The notes below the pieces were generated by a model. That model had not been told where the DNA came from. It did no database searches and saw only the letters and a list, made by a program, of their open reading frames with translations. From Caenorhabditis remanei (lineage: Eukaryota; Nematoda; Chromadorea; Rhabditida; Rhabditidae): a stretch of 64,000 nt of DNA. The stretch lies in the NCBI RefSeq assembly GCF_010183535.1, contig NC_071329.1, positions 19,482,879 through 19,546,878 of the forward strand, in the 5' to 3' direction. Positions 47,701-58,900 of the stretch are shown here, piece after piece (position 1 is the stretch's first letter; each line of letters begins with the position of its first letter). Both the position numbers and the translations under genes were made by a program.

Positions 47701-50700
47701 CAAAAATTATGTCTATTTTTCACCTAGAATTGCTGGAATCCAATTTTTGACCTCTTCCACCCTTATCAACCACGTTTTTTGTTTCAAAATTGACCCCAAC
47801 CATGTTTTTCTCTACTCTCTCGATTCTTATCTTTCCTTCATTTCTTATCACCAATTCTTCTTCTTCTCCATCCATCGTGTGTCTTCCTGCGTACCAGTCA
47901 CCGTATCTTCTTCTTCTCCTCAATCGCTTGTTTTGACGTGCACTTTTTTCCTCTTTCTCCTCTTTTTTTGCCCCGCTGAATGGCACGAAAAAGAGAAATA
48001 GACGACAAAGAGAGAGTGAGCACGCTGGAGCACTTCGCAACAAGCCACAGCGCTCGGAGCAAAAAGTACACTGGCACTAGGAGGAGGCGAGAACGGCATG
48101 GAGGAGCCGAGCATGGCACCCAGCCGGGTGCCGCCGCGGCGCCCTCAGAGAGAGTGCAACATTGAGATGACCAGTGATGACGCGGGGGCTCCGCCGGGAG
48201 TTTTTGTGTGACGGGGCGGAGCAGTGACAGGTACCGAAGGGATGAGAGGGAATGTGTGCACTTTTTTAGGAATGCATGGAAGGAGGAGGCATGGAACGGA
48301 TGGGATAAAAGAATGAAACATGCAAAATTGGGGGAAAAGGAGAGGATGAGGGACCAAGGAAGATTGGGGATCAGGGAAGATATGGGTCTCAGGTTTAGGC
48401 TAGACATGAAGAGTTACTTAGGTTTAGGCTTCATTAAGTTTAGAAATTTAGGCTTACAATGTTAGACTATTAATAATAAATATTATTATTTCCTTAGGCG
48501 TAAATTATTACCTTAGGTCTAAGGCTATCTCTGTCTTTACTGAAAGTTAGGCTTAGGTTTGAAGAACGCTTTGGAAAATTTTTCAGGGTTTTAGGTGCAC
48601 ACTAGAAGACTTTCAGGCCGTAGGATTACAAAATAGTTCCTTGGGGTAACTTTTTCTTGTTTTTTTATGATTTTTAGCTTAAAAGGTAGGAATTTGTCCA
48701 AACTTGTTGTGTAAGTAGTAGTTTCCAAGATTTTGCGCAAATAATTTTGTAATTTTCGTGATTTTCAGCTTATTTTTTGTTTCAAATTGGAGCTTTTCTT
48801 CCAATTAAAAAAATATATATTTCCAAGTCTTGGCGGGTTCCCAATCTTTTGTATAAGACGTCCTCCTTAATTGTTAGTTACAAATTCATTGCTAGTTCTG
48901 AAATTCGACGTGAGAGACCAGATTTTTCAATATGACTTCAATTTATCAATTTTGTTTTCCCGAACTCTCCGGTTATTTCATTTACAATTAGACCTAGACA
49001 CCCCTAGACCTCCCTGATCACTGTGTTCTCCATTTACTTACTTTCGTGACTAACTTACATTTTTGCAACATTTCTATTCGACATTGACCCCACTCAAATT
49101 GAGACTTCTCTCTAAATTTATGATTGATCGCTTGCCTAATCACTTTATCTCTTTCCCCACACTCCAGCTAACCCCTTATCTCTAGACTACCTCGAGCCAT
49201 GAACTTGTCCTTTGACCCACGGAAAGGGCTAAGACACTCAAAAATCAAACTTCACTGCAAAGAAATTGTTGCCGTTTTTGAGGTCAATGCCGTTCCTCGC
49301 GTAGGCAAAAAGGCAGGAGATGAGATTGAGAATGACATAAAGTTTAGTGGCGCCGAGATAGAGATAAATGGTTTAGAAATTAGAAAAAAGTCGTGTGACA
49401 CTGTTGTGCACTTTTATATAGTTGAGAACCGTGGTTCAAAAAAGATTTTGCAAAAACTACAGCACCTTTGAAATCTTCTAGTTTCTTTGACTAATCGTGG
49501 ACTAAGAGATCATCAAAAGAGAGATTTGCTAATGAGCATTGTGTGATAAGCCTCGTGATATCTCTCTCCTCCAAACCCCAGAGGTGCACCTGGATATTGA
49601 TTCTGAAAAATTCTGAACAATTGTATTTCTTCCAAATTTCCTATATTTTGAAATGTCTGAGGTATGTTTTCTAGGATTTTTGTAGTTTTAGTCATGAAAG
49701 TTGGATAAAAAAAACTGCCTGTGCGGGAATCAAACCCTAAACCCTCAGAATCATAGCACACCCAAAATCCAACAAAAGAGTCCAAAATTTAGTCAGAGAC
49801 TTCGTACAATTCTGGAACGCTGAAAATCTGAAAAAGATAATCTGAAAAACTATCAAATAACTAAAACTCAAAGATTGGACTGAAATCTTTAAAATTTAAT
49901 ATTCATCAGTAAACAATTTTAAATTCATTAGTAACGGGCTCCATATCTTTCAATTTCTCTGTTGAATTTTTAATCAAGAACTTGTACTTCTGATTTTGAC
50001 TACACTATCGTCTATTAGGCTAAGCCAACACTTGTTTTGCACTTTTTGCTCTTCTCCCCTTATTAAATTTCCTGATAAGCTCTCTCCGGACACCATCGTC
50101 GCCCCGACGTCATCATCCATCTCCCACTGACACCGGCCATCCATCCCGCCGACCGGCACGCGGGGCGCCGTGCCGGGAGTAGTGCATCATCTTTTTTCCA
50201 CCGCCGGAATAGTGCATGAATGCAGGCAGCCAGTAACTACGAAAAAGGGCATTTCCCAATACACCCGCTGTCTCTCGTCTCTCTGCGTCTCCCTAACCAG
50301 TCGGGGGTGCCAGCCGGCGCGTCTAAAGGGCACTGGGCGCCCCGCCACCGCGACCTGTCCGCGGCTGGTCGCGGCTAGCCGCCACCCCGCTCTCTGCGTC
50401 TCTCACACTGGAATGGGGCGTGTGATAGGGGGAAGGATGGGGTGAAAGTGGAGGATTGCAGACTAGGCTCGCCGCTTGACCATTGCTGACCATCTGGGCC
50501 TGGAGCCTAGTCCTCTAGGCTTCAGGCCCTTAAGCCTAGTCTCTAGTATTGTACCAGGAGTCTCCAAGTATGTCTATATATATTTATTCCGTCTTCTACT
50601 ACTACTAACCAACTCTCACTACCGTATCTCATATTCTTTGGCTTTGAAAGAAAAACCAAATCACCACACTGTTAACTACCTCATCTAATCAAATTGTTGA

Positions 50701-53700
50701 AAGAAAAATGGAAAAAGATGGTGGATGGAAAAACTACAGTAACCCACTGGGTCAAAGGATGAGTGAATATTCATTGTGTTGTGTTGGGTTATGGGTTTTG
50801 GACCTGATATTTTGGGTTAAGGTTTGAAGATATCTTTAGGTTTAGGTTTAAGGAAAAAAAATTTAGGCTTAGGCTTAAGGAAAATATTCTTCCAGATTTA
50901 GGCTCAAATTTGCTAAATTTGAAGGATAACAGCGCCATTTGGACTGAGTTAAGCCTAGGTTTAGGCGTCAAGGGTTTGCTAAATCTTTTTAGGCTAAGAG
51001 TTTATTTTGACAAATTCCCAATTTTCGCTGTTTATATTCCAAAACTAGTTAATTGAATCAAATTAGCCTTGTTCCTTGTATTCAATGCACAGTGATTCTC
51101 CTGAATGTTTAAGCTTAGGATTATGCAAACCAAACAAGGCTCTGATTCCCCAAATCTGTATCTCCCCACTTAACCCCTAGACACGTGCCCCCTTACCATT
51201 TTTCACTTCCTCTTTCCCGCATGCCGTTCGTCGCAAAAAGTTGCGTCACAAAAGCAAATACCCGTACTGTTTAAAGGTGCAACTACCCCAATACTTCCTG
51301 CTCTCCACTACTACTGCTCCTCCTTTTTCATAATAGTACACAACAAACAATCACTCCGCCACCTTCTCTATGTCTCCCCCATCTCTTCACCACCCCGCAC
51401 CGTGCCAGCCATCCTTCCCTTGCTGCGTCTCGCCACCTAGACCATACTCTGCGCCGTCTCAACTTGTTTGACCGTCTGCGGCCTCCCATCTCTCCCATCC
51501 CTCCGCCTGGGGTTCCCGTACCTGTCTCTGCGGCCCCCTCTACTACAAGACAGTGCCGCCCTCCTCCCCAGTTCTTCACCCTACCCCGCCCCATTATTCT
51601 CACATCTTGCCATCACACACGTACAAAACCCCAAACAATACCAGTTCGGGTCTGATTCTACCTACTGACCAGTGTCTTCCAAAGAGAAATTTCTAGTCAT
51701 GGATATTCTTACATACTTGTATGATCTTGCCGAGGTATATTTTTGGGAATTTTTTGGTTTGAGTAGCCTTCAAGCCTGAAGCTGAGATACTACTTAAGCC
51801 TAAACCTAAGAGAAATTATCACTTAAGCCTAAGCCTAAGAGAAATCAACCAATGTTATCTAAAAAACGTCAAATTTTTTGTATTTTTCCATTTTTAACCA
51901 TCACTCCTTTTCAGCCAGTGCCATCCACCTCCCGCAGCCACCAATCCCTAAAAGAGCAACACCAACTCATCCAACTCGCCGCCGGCTTCCCAACCACCAC
52001 CGACCTCGGAGCATACATCGACAAGATTGTCGAGCAGCTCGTTGTCAATTCCACTGCTCAACAACAACAGAAGGTAATTTAATTTTTTAATTTAAACATT
52101 CAAACCCTACCGTATTCCAGGTCGCTGTCGCAGCCGCCGCCGCAGCTCAAGCCGCTCAGGCCGCCGTCGTCGCCACTGCCCAAATCAGAAAAGTGGCGAG
52201 TGCCCCTCCAACGACTTCCCCGGACCCTCCACTCAGTTATACACAAATTAACTGTCTGGAAAACGTGCATCGCCTTCTGAAATCGCAGAGTCGACCGGAG
52301 AGCCCAGCGAAACAAGATGAGCCGTTCGATGAGAAGTGAGTTTTTTTTTAAATTTTGTTTTCTGAGATTGTACGGACCATCATGGGTCCTTCAAAAAGAC
52401 GGACGGGTGCAAACACTGGAGGGGGGTACCACCAGTCTCCGTCCGTGGCACCCGACTGGTCAGTGTGTCAAAACAAACGCATTATCTTCTTCTTCCCTCT
52501 TCTTCTTGGGGGACGTTCGCGGGAAATACAAGATAGGGGGGACCAAAACAATAACAACATTCCGATATCGGTTTCCTTATCTTCAATATAAAAAATACAA
52601 ATTTAATTTATTTCAGAAAATACCCTCCACAAACACCACTGACAAGAGAGGCGTTGAGTCTTCACACAAAACGATTCGAGGATGAGTACAAGGATACGTG
52701 GTGCAGGTTCGTACAGATTCTTAAATTTTAATTTAGGCTTAGGCTTCTTAGGTTTAGGCTTACCAACTATTTTGGGCTTCTTAGGCTTAATTTCGACATG
52801 TTTTTTTTCTCTAGAGGTCTCTAAAATTCAGTTTGATCAACCAAATTTATTTTTCTATCACATCATTAACTGTTTCTTTGTCCTCTTTAGAAGCTTCAGA
52901 AGCGCCCTCTCTGACCTTCTCGTCGGGGAACAATACCCCATTGTGTGTCTAGAAGAAGGACTACTGACAAAAAAATTCTTGGTCAGCGTTCTCTGAAACC
53001 AGTCCATTCGCCTTTCTCTGTGGACACGAGACAAAAGCTTGTTAAACAATAAGAAACAGTCTCTGAAGAAGCGTGAGGAGAGAGGGGTTATTGTTTCGGT
53101 AGTAATTTTACACAAGGCCAAGTAGAGGGGGGAAGAACAAAAAGCTTCTTGCAATTTTTCTCAATGTCAAATTTGCCAAATTAGGAGTGCTGACTTGCTA
53201 AATTCACGTACATACTTGCAGAAACTTAAAAAGAAGCATTGAGACCAAAAAGTCAAACGAGAAATCAATAAAGAATCAAATCTCCTGACCTTCAGACACT
53301 TTAACTATATTTTTAAATGGTTAAATAAATATCAAATATCGAATGAAAACTTTTCCAGACGCCTAAAACGACTATCCGACGACGTGCCAAGCTCTCCACC
53401 AGCCAAACAGTCCCGACCATCTGGAGCCACGCCTATCAACTGGGCAACACATCAGAAGCAGGACTACTATAGGACGATGGCACCAGCGCCACCACCACCG
53501 CCAGGCAAAAATTATCAGGTTGGTAGTTGAAAAAGCAAAAATTGTTAAGTATTGGTAGTCGAAGGATGTGCGGAACTAAAAATTTCGGAACTTTGGAAAC
53601 TCGGTGTTTCAAGTTTTTCATAGTCAAAATCTGTAAATATGCAGTAAAAACTACATATTCTGTAAATTTTGGCGCATGTGTGATATTCCGCACAAATTAA

Positions 53701-54116
53701 TCGTTATCAGGAAAATATATGAAATTTCGGAAATTTCGGATCCGCACATCCCTAAGTTCCCACAACTATCAAATTTTTCTCATCATAACAAAAAAAAAAC
53801 TCAACATTCATTCCCCCATTTCCAGATCACCTACACCCCACTCGACGACCCCACCGACCAAAAATCTACCAACACCAAATCCGACGTCGAGAATCTGATG
53901 TACCCAGTGTCCGGCTCCAAGTTCTCCACCCCAATGAGACTATCCATTGACGGCGGCGCGTCCACACCACCTCCACTCGTCCAACGTCTTCTACTGCCAC
54001 GTGGTGCCACGTCGACAGGCGGAGCCTCTCCAACAAGTGGCTCCAACTCTCCTCCGGCGTTCCCCAAAACTTCCTCCTCATCGTCTCTCTTAATGCTACG
54101 GGATTCTCAGAATTAA
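44704..54116 (+). CDS. lin-42: LIN-42, nematode Period orthologue, 10 exons
   Basis: LIN-42 is the PERIOD-like regulator of larval developmental timing and moulting in nematodes. Exons: 44704-44772, 45118-45467, 46679-46864, 46916-47022, 47253-47527, 51915-52073, 52121-52335, 52617-52706, 53359-53518, 53826-54116. All phases agree and give 633 residues (C. elegans about 598). The start MEPAGHSSAT and end LLMLRDSQN match the known protein. The PAS region spans about 45-325 (LLFTCTFTLPHGTVLSSATY; SIPYLGLLPTDLIGKSLLAF). The SYQ motif (SYTQINCLENVHRLLKSQ) is at about 421-438 and the LT motif (LTREALSLHTKRFEDEYKDT) at about 462-481; these resemble PER casein-kinase-1-binding segments. A proline-rich tail follows. 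A 3' splice site 20 bases before the ATG suits SL1 trans-splicing. In C. elegans separate promoters and read-through give short isoforms, and the 4.4 kb intron after 47527 fits that arrangement. Confidence 0.96.
45499..45581 (+). repeat. 17 bp tandem repeat, about five copies
   Basis: Units GTTACAGTAACCAAAAA, GTTACAGTAACCAAATA, GTTACAGTGCCCAAGTA, GTTACAATGACCAAATA and a partial fifth, starting 31 bases into lin-42 intron 2. GTTACAGTAAC in the first units is itself close to a palindrome. Confidence 0.85.
47528..48001 (+). other. in-frame read-through extension of the lin-42 PAS exon
   Basis: Past the donor at 47528 (AAG|GTGGGT) the LIN-42 frame stays open for 157 codons to a TAG at 47999-48001. 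If the intron is retained or transcripts end in it, the product is a PAS-only LIN-42 lacking SYQ/LT, like the C. elegans lin-42c isoform type. The extension becomes hydrophobic and low in complexity after about 40 codons, so a real isoform may end differently. An AATAAA at about 48475 could serve as its poly(A) signal. Confidence 0.4.
48385..48565 (+). repeat. degenerate TTAGGC-like (telomere-type) tract, lin-42 intron
   Basis: TTTAGGCTAGAC, TTAGGTTTAGGCTTC, TTTAGGCTTAC, CCTTAGGCG, CCTTAGGTCTAAGG and TTAGGCTTAGGTTTG occur within 180 bp. TTAGGC is the nematode telomeric hexamer. Further tracts lie at 50798-50995, 51770-51835 (complement strand) and 52723-52792. Confidence 0.6.
49727..49775 (-). 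pseudogene. tRNA 3'-half-like fragment followed by a T run
   Basis: On the minus strand GGGTTTGATTCCCGCACAGG contains a B-box-like GGTTTGATTCCC and a T-arm-like hairpin, followed shortly by TTTTTTTT, a possible RNA polymerase III stop. No D arm or pairing acceptor strand is found upstream. It is probably a tRNA-derived fragment. Confidence 0.3.
50260..51440 (+). promoter_or_regulatory. candidate internal lin-42 promoter (lin-42a-type)
   Basis: Within the intron before the SYQ/LT exons lie three CTGCGTCTC elements (50281, 50391, 51422) in GC-rich, pyrimidine-rich sequence. CTGCGTCT-type motifs are a known promoter-associated element in Caenorhabditis. In C. elegans the SYQ/LT-only isoform starts from its own promoter in the equivalent intron. 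Assignment is by position and composition. Confidence 0.45.
50798..50995 (+). repeat. degenerate TTAGGC-like tract, lin-42 intron
   Basis: TTTAGGTTTAGGTTTAAGG, TTTAGGCTTAGGCTTAAGG, TTTAGGCTCAAA, TTAAGCCTAGGTTTAGGCG and TTTTTAGGCTAAG repeat within 200 bp. They are in the same lin-42 intron as the tract at 48385. Confidence 0.65.
52723..52792 (+). repeat. degenerate TTAGGC-like tract, lin-42 intron 8
   Basis: Starting 16 bases after the donor at 52707, TTTAGGCTTAGGCTTCTTAG then GTTTAGGCTTACC and GGGCTTCTTAGGCTTAA follow one another. Confidence 0.65.
53564..53751. repeat. short foldback/MITE with GGATGTGCGGA ends
   Basis: GGATGTGCGGA at 53564-53574 and its complement TCCGCACATCC at 53741-53751 bound 188 bp that contain AATTTCGGA repeats on both sides. 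It lies in the last lin-42 intron. The ends are reminiscent of the hAT-like element at 8006 (TGTGCGGAA), but no 8 bp target duplication is visible. Confidence 0.6.
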
Positions 54117-55916
54117 ATATTGAAATAGGCCCCGCCCCTTTTTTTTGTTACTTGGTCTTTTAAAGTTGCTACCCGAATGTCTTTCAAACGCTTACCGGTG
54201 CGTTGACACCACACAACCCTTCTCACTACCCGCCCAACAAAAAAACGATTTTAGTTTTTTTCCGAGTCTTTCATTGTTTTAAAACTCTACTCCGTCCGTG
54301 TCCTTTGAAAAAGGGGGCGTGGCCTTCATAATATAGGTTTTCAAATTCTTCTGGCCACGTTCCCCAACACGGATATGATATGGAGTAACAGAAATTTCCC
54401 AGTGCATGGGATTTTCTTTAGGCCCCGCCCCTTTTTTTGTCTAAGTCCCGCCCCCATCACTTCCATCCCGAAATCCAAAAAAAAAATCCGATTATGTGCA
54501 ATCATCCCAATTGAAAAAATGCTGCCTTTTATTGTTTTTTTGAAATTTTCCATAGATTCTCATTTTTGCCCACAATTTTTTGTTAATGTTTTCTGGCTTC
54601 TTCCAATGATTCGAGACTCTTTTTCCATTCATTCTTTCAACCACTTTCTTCATTTTCTTGGACATTTTTGAATGTATATGTATAAGTGTGTGTGTATTAT
54701 ATAAATTATTGGTGATTCTAAAACGATGTTCTCCGTTTTCAACATTGCAAAAAAATTGAAAGATAGAAAGATGTGAGTGTACTTTTTTACCACGTCCAGG
54801 GATAACAGCAACTGTCTGGCGTGTCTTCGGCGCGGTTTTGAATTTTCAAAATGCTAAACTGCACGTGATTCATCCGGCTCTTTTCAACTTTTTGAATGCC
54901 TATCTGGCTGGATAGCGCGCCGTCGTCGCGTTCGTTCCTCACAGTGAGTGCCGTACTATTTTTTTTCAATCTGGCGCACCAGAGACGCGTTTTTCGACAC
55001 ATCATCAAAAAAAGTATCAGAAAATGACAATATTCTAATTGTTTCATTCGAGGAGCCTATTGAATGTTGAGAAATTACTTTTGAAAACCCGAAAAACAAA
55101 AAATGTTTTCACAACCGTAAACAGAAGAATAGCATTTTTTTTCCATAGCTCAGATATGCTCTAAACCCACTTAAATGCACATTTTTTTCACTTTTCAATA
55201 TTAGGAGTTACAAAAACACTGTTTCTTTTTTCTTTTGTGTGTATTTTGAAAGATTCAAACGGAAAAATTCTGAATTTTGGAAATTTCATCAATTTTTAGA
55301 CCTGCGATTTGAGCAAAATTGCGAAATCAATAACATCGCTTGTGCATTGTACATTTAGTGTGCCGTGCTCTTTTTGATAAACAGAAAAATATAAAAATGG
55401 TTGAAAGTATCTATGCTCCATTTTATAGAAACAGTTCAACACGACCCGTCATGAACACCCTTTGAAATAATTTTTAAAATCTGAAATATTATATTTAAAA
55501 TTGTTTTCTTTAATCAATTTATATAATTTAAAAAATGAGGTCAAAACTCGGTACTTGGGCTGAGTCACGTTCATATCAATAATCTTCATTTATCAAGGAT
55601 TTTAGCGAAAAAAAGTAGTGTGAAGCACAAAATATTATAAATGATATCTTCTTTTGAACAGGTGTTTTAGTACATATCGGATAGGAGAAATAGAGGAGAC
55701 ACAGCGAGAGAAAAGACATCGGGAACGACTTGGGATGGGACAGATAGAGAAAATTTTTAAAAATATCGACAAGGAGGAGAAAAAACGACAAAAATGTAGA
55801 GAAGAAATAGGTTAATAAGAAAAAAAAGAGCCCGAATGTGTGAAATTGTACCCTGAATATTTGGTGGATTGGAATATTTTGTTGTCTGATGAGATTATAT
55901 CTTCCACATTGAAAAT
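54117..55916. other. convergent 3' regions of lin-42 and the RapGAP gene
   Basis: Holds the lin-42 3' UTR and the RapGAP 3' end. GGCCCCGCCCCTTTTTTT occurs twice (about 54127 and 54422), with CCCGCCCCC nearby. The long dispersed repeat copy lies at 54779-55005. I did not find an unambiguous AATAAA for lin-42. The minus-strand frame at 55576-55920 overlaps the RapGAP terminal exon and is not supported. Confidence 0.5.
54779..55005. repeat. long dispersed repeat, copy 2 (partner at 7497-7790)
   Basis: GTGTACTTTTTTACCACGT through CTGGCGTGTCTTCGGCGCGG, ATGCTAAACTGCACGTGATT, GCGTTCGTTCCTCACAGTGA and CTGGCGCACCAGAGACGCG align by eye with 7497-7790, with substitutions and small gaps. Confidence 0.65.
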
Positions 55917-58900
55917 TCAAACGGAGACATCTGAATAGCTTCTCTCAAAGTGTTGGTGCACTGGTGCCATGTCGCTATTCGATGGTTTTTTGAGCATTCG
56001 GCGGAGACGAGAGATTTCGTCATTGGCACGGTCGAGCTCTTCGGATAGGATACTTTCGCTGAAAAACTTGAACATTAAATTGAAACTTGCTGGAAATGGT
56101 TGAAAATGAGAAAGTTACAGTTAAGATTGAAAAGTTTGAACATTCGAAGATACTGAAAATTTTCAAATCTTACTGTAGCTATCATTAAGCTTATTGTCAC
56201 ACAACAGTGCGAGGCGTAAGGCTGCGGAAACGAGCTCCGTCGCACAACGGTTAGCACGCTTCAAAAAAACATGGCTGTGTGCCATATTCAAATTTTACGT
56301 TTAGTGGTCGTACATTCAATATAAACCGCGACGCGCACGCAATGCGACTAGGAAAATAGTTGGAATCTTTTCATTCCAAACCTTACGCCTCGCACCACTG
56401 TGTTGTCAGTGAAATAGCTTGAATGTGATATTTTCAAATTCCGCTCTTCATCGTTCAGTGCTCGCAGAAAAGTACCTACAAGCATAGGTGCGGTGCAATG
56501 TGTGTCACACAACAACATATACATCAAAACCTACTGTACTTTTCGTGACGAGACCAATATGGTTTATAGGGATATAGGGATAATTACATTTTTCTGGAAT
56601 TTTTTTTCTTGAAAACTTTTGTTTTTTGCTTTTGATAAAGTTTTAATAGTTTTTTTTGTAATCAAAAAAGCTTTTGTAACTGTTGCCTTCCTTACAAACG
56701 TTTTTCAGAACCATCTCAGTTGTTTGGATTACTGTAGTTTTTTTTCGCGTTGAGACCCAATTTTTCCCGAAAATGTTAATTTCAACTCACCGATCCTTCA
56801 ACTTCTTAATATCAGTTTTGCACGACACATTCTGTCTTAACAAGTCGTGTTTCTCATTCTGAAGACGTGCCACATCAACACACAACGTCTCCAGACGTTT
56901 CGCATCTGATGACGTGGCATGTGAGCCACCGCCGTGGTAATCGTCTACACAAAATGTGCACGAGGAGGCACGGGTCTGACCGGATAACTCGGTGGAGGAC
57001 ATTGATTCCTGGAAAAAAGGGAAAAATGGCGATGATTATGTTGAAAAAATGTATATAGTTACCATTCCGGTATCCGAGTCGTGTTCGTTGTCCGGTGACT
57101 CTTGAGACGAGATTTCCCATTCATTTCTGAAAATAAGTTTAAAAAAATTATTTTCGAGTTACGGACATTTTCAGTTGGAATTGGAGGAAATTGAGTTGAA
57201 ATGAGTCAGATTTCGAAAAAAAAAACCAAGAAGAATTGGAAGATTGGAATGGCGGAGTTTTTCCTTGTTTTGAACGAATTTTTGCAAAATTTCACTCATT
57301 TTCAACCATTTTTTTAAAAGAATTTCCTGGTGGCCTAGTTTGTCAGCCTGTGTCCACTGACATTTTCTTCAGAACTTTCATCAAATCCAAAAAAACAAAA
57401 AAAAAATAATTCTGCTCCGTACCTTCCGTAGGTTTTCGCCACATCATCTCGAATCGGACTGTGAGTCCTTGCAGACGCAGACGAGCTAGTCGAAGAAATC
57501 GACTTTTTCGGGCGACTCGTCACATTGATAGTTGCAGCTCTGTGTGGAACATGTGACGCCTCCTGTGACACCGAACGACTTCTTCCAATAAACGCCTTCT
57601 TCACTGAATTCAAAATTCCACCACCGTAAGACGTGGATGACGTGGAGGAATGAGCATCTGAGTTTCCAGAAGACGTGGATTCCAAAAGGGGCGTGGCGTA
57701 AAATTCGGCGCGTTCACGAAGAGTTGCATGGAGACCGTCGAGGAGGGATGAGCGGGTGCGTTCGGCTAGTTTGGCAAATTTGGAGCTCTTATATGCAGCA
57801 TTTTCAGCGTTGATTAGTTTGGTGAGGAGGAAATTTCTAAAGTCTTGTCCTCTTTTGAAGATTGATGGGGTTGGAAGAGTTGGACCGAAGAATGGAACAT
57901 CGTCACGTGCAGCGACGGAGACACGGTAACGGACACGATCGGTGAGCGCGTCGATTGGTTGGACCTGCAAAGTTTGGAGATTTTGAGAATGAGAAATAGA
58001 AATTTTCGAGCTTCTCTCAAAAACCTGATTTCGACAGTATAAATCCACTTTTTGACTCGAAAATTTGAATTTTAGATCATTTTCAGCGGAAAAATCAAAC
58101 TTTAGCCCGTCAGGCGCATCTTCGACGCGGTCCCCACTGAGCATTGAAAGAACCGCATTTTTTGAGTCAACTTATTAACGAAAATCAGATTTTTGACTCT
58201 AAAAATGTAGGAATCGCGTCAAAGGCGCGCCAGTCGGTCTAAAATTTTTTTTCCGCTAAAAATAGTCTACAAGTTAAATTTTTGAGTCAAAAAGTAGATT
58301 CAAAATCAGGTTTTTTTTGGCCAATTGGTCAAACTTGAACCGCTATCACGGTTTCAAATTTTCTCAAAATTCTTCAAATTTACATTTTACTAATAGATCA
58401 AACCAAGATCTCCATTTTTTAAGTTGACAACTTTTTTCTATCTCTCCACCAATTTGAGATATGCGCCTTTAAAGATTGGTGCTTGGTGCGGAGAGAGGGA
58501 GGTAGACGCAGAGAAGCGAGACGCCCTCCTCTTTCCGCATGCTCTCTCGCCTTCTTTGACACTCTGTATCTCAAGAACGTGAAGAGCTATCGAAAAATTA
58601 TCAACTACAAAAATGTAGAGCGAGACTTTTTCTATAACATATCAAAATTTCAAAACATTGCATTCACTCACCACAACATAAGCGTGTAAAAAGTTGGAGG
58701 CGATCATATCCGGAGCAAATGGAGTGTTGGCCTCTTGGAAGATGATAGCCACAATATCATTTCCAATATGTCTCTTTCGTTGTAGTTGCTGAGCATCACC
58801 AATGGTATACGGTAGCATGGTTGACACGTGGAACATGATTTCACGATTTTTGAATTCACTGAAGACCGATTGGTGACCGGTTTGATTGTGGACCGTGTCG

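Noticed and set aside
47720..48407. Overlapping minus-strand ORFs (up to 169 codons) in the lin-42 central intron
   Set aside because: Low-complexity Ser/Leu/Phe or Lys/Arg composition from GA/CT-rich DNA, with no splice context and no recognisable domain.
51328..51668. ORFs on both strands in the GC-rich block before lin-42 exon 6
   Set aside because: Composition-driven frames in a promoter-like region; the LIN-42 model splices over it cleanly.
55576..55920. 114-codon minus-strand ORF next to the RapGAP 3' end
   Set aside because: It overlaps the RapGAP stop in another frame and reads as Phe/Leu/Ser-rich 3' UTR sequence.
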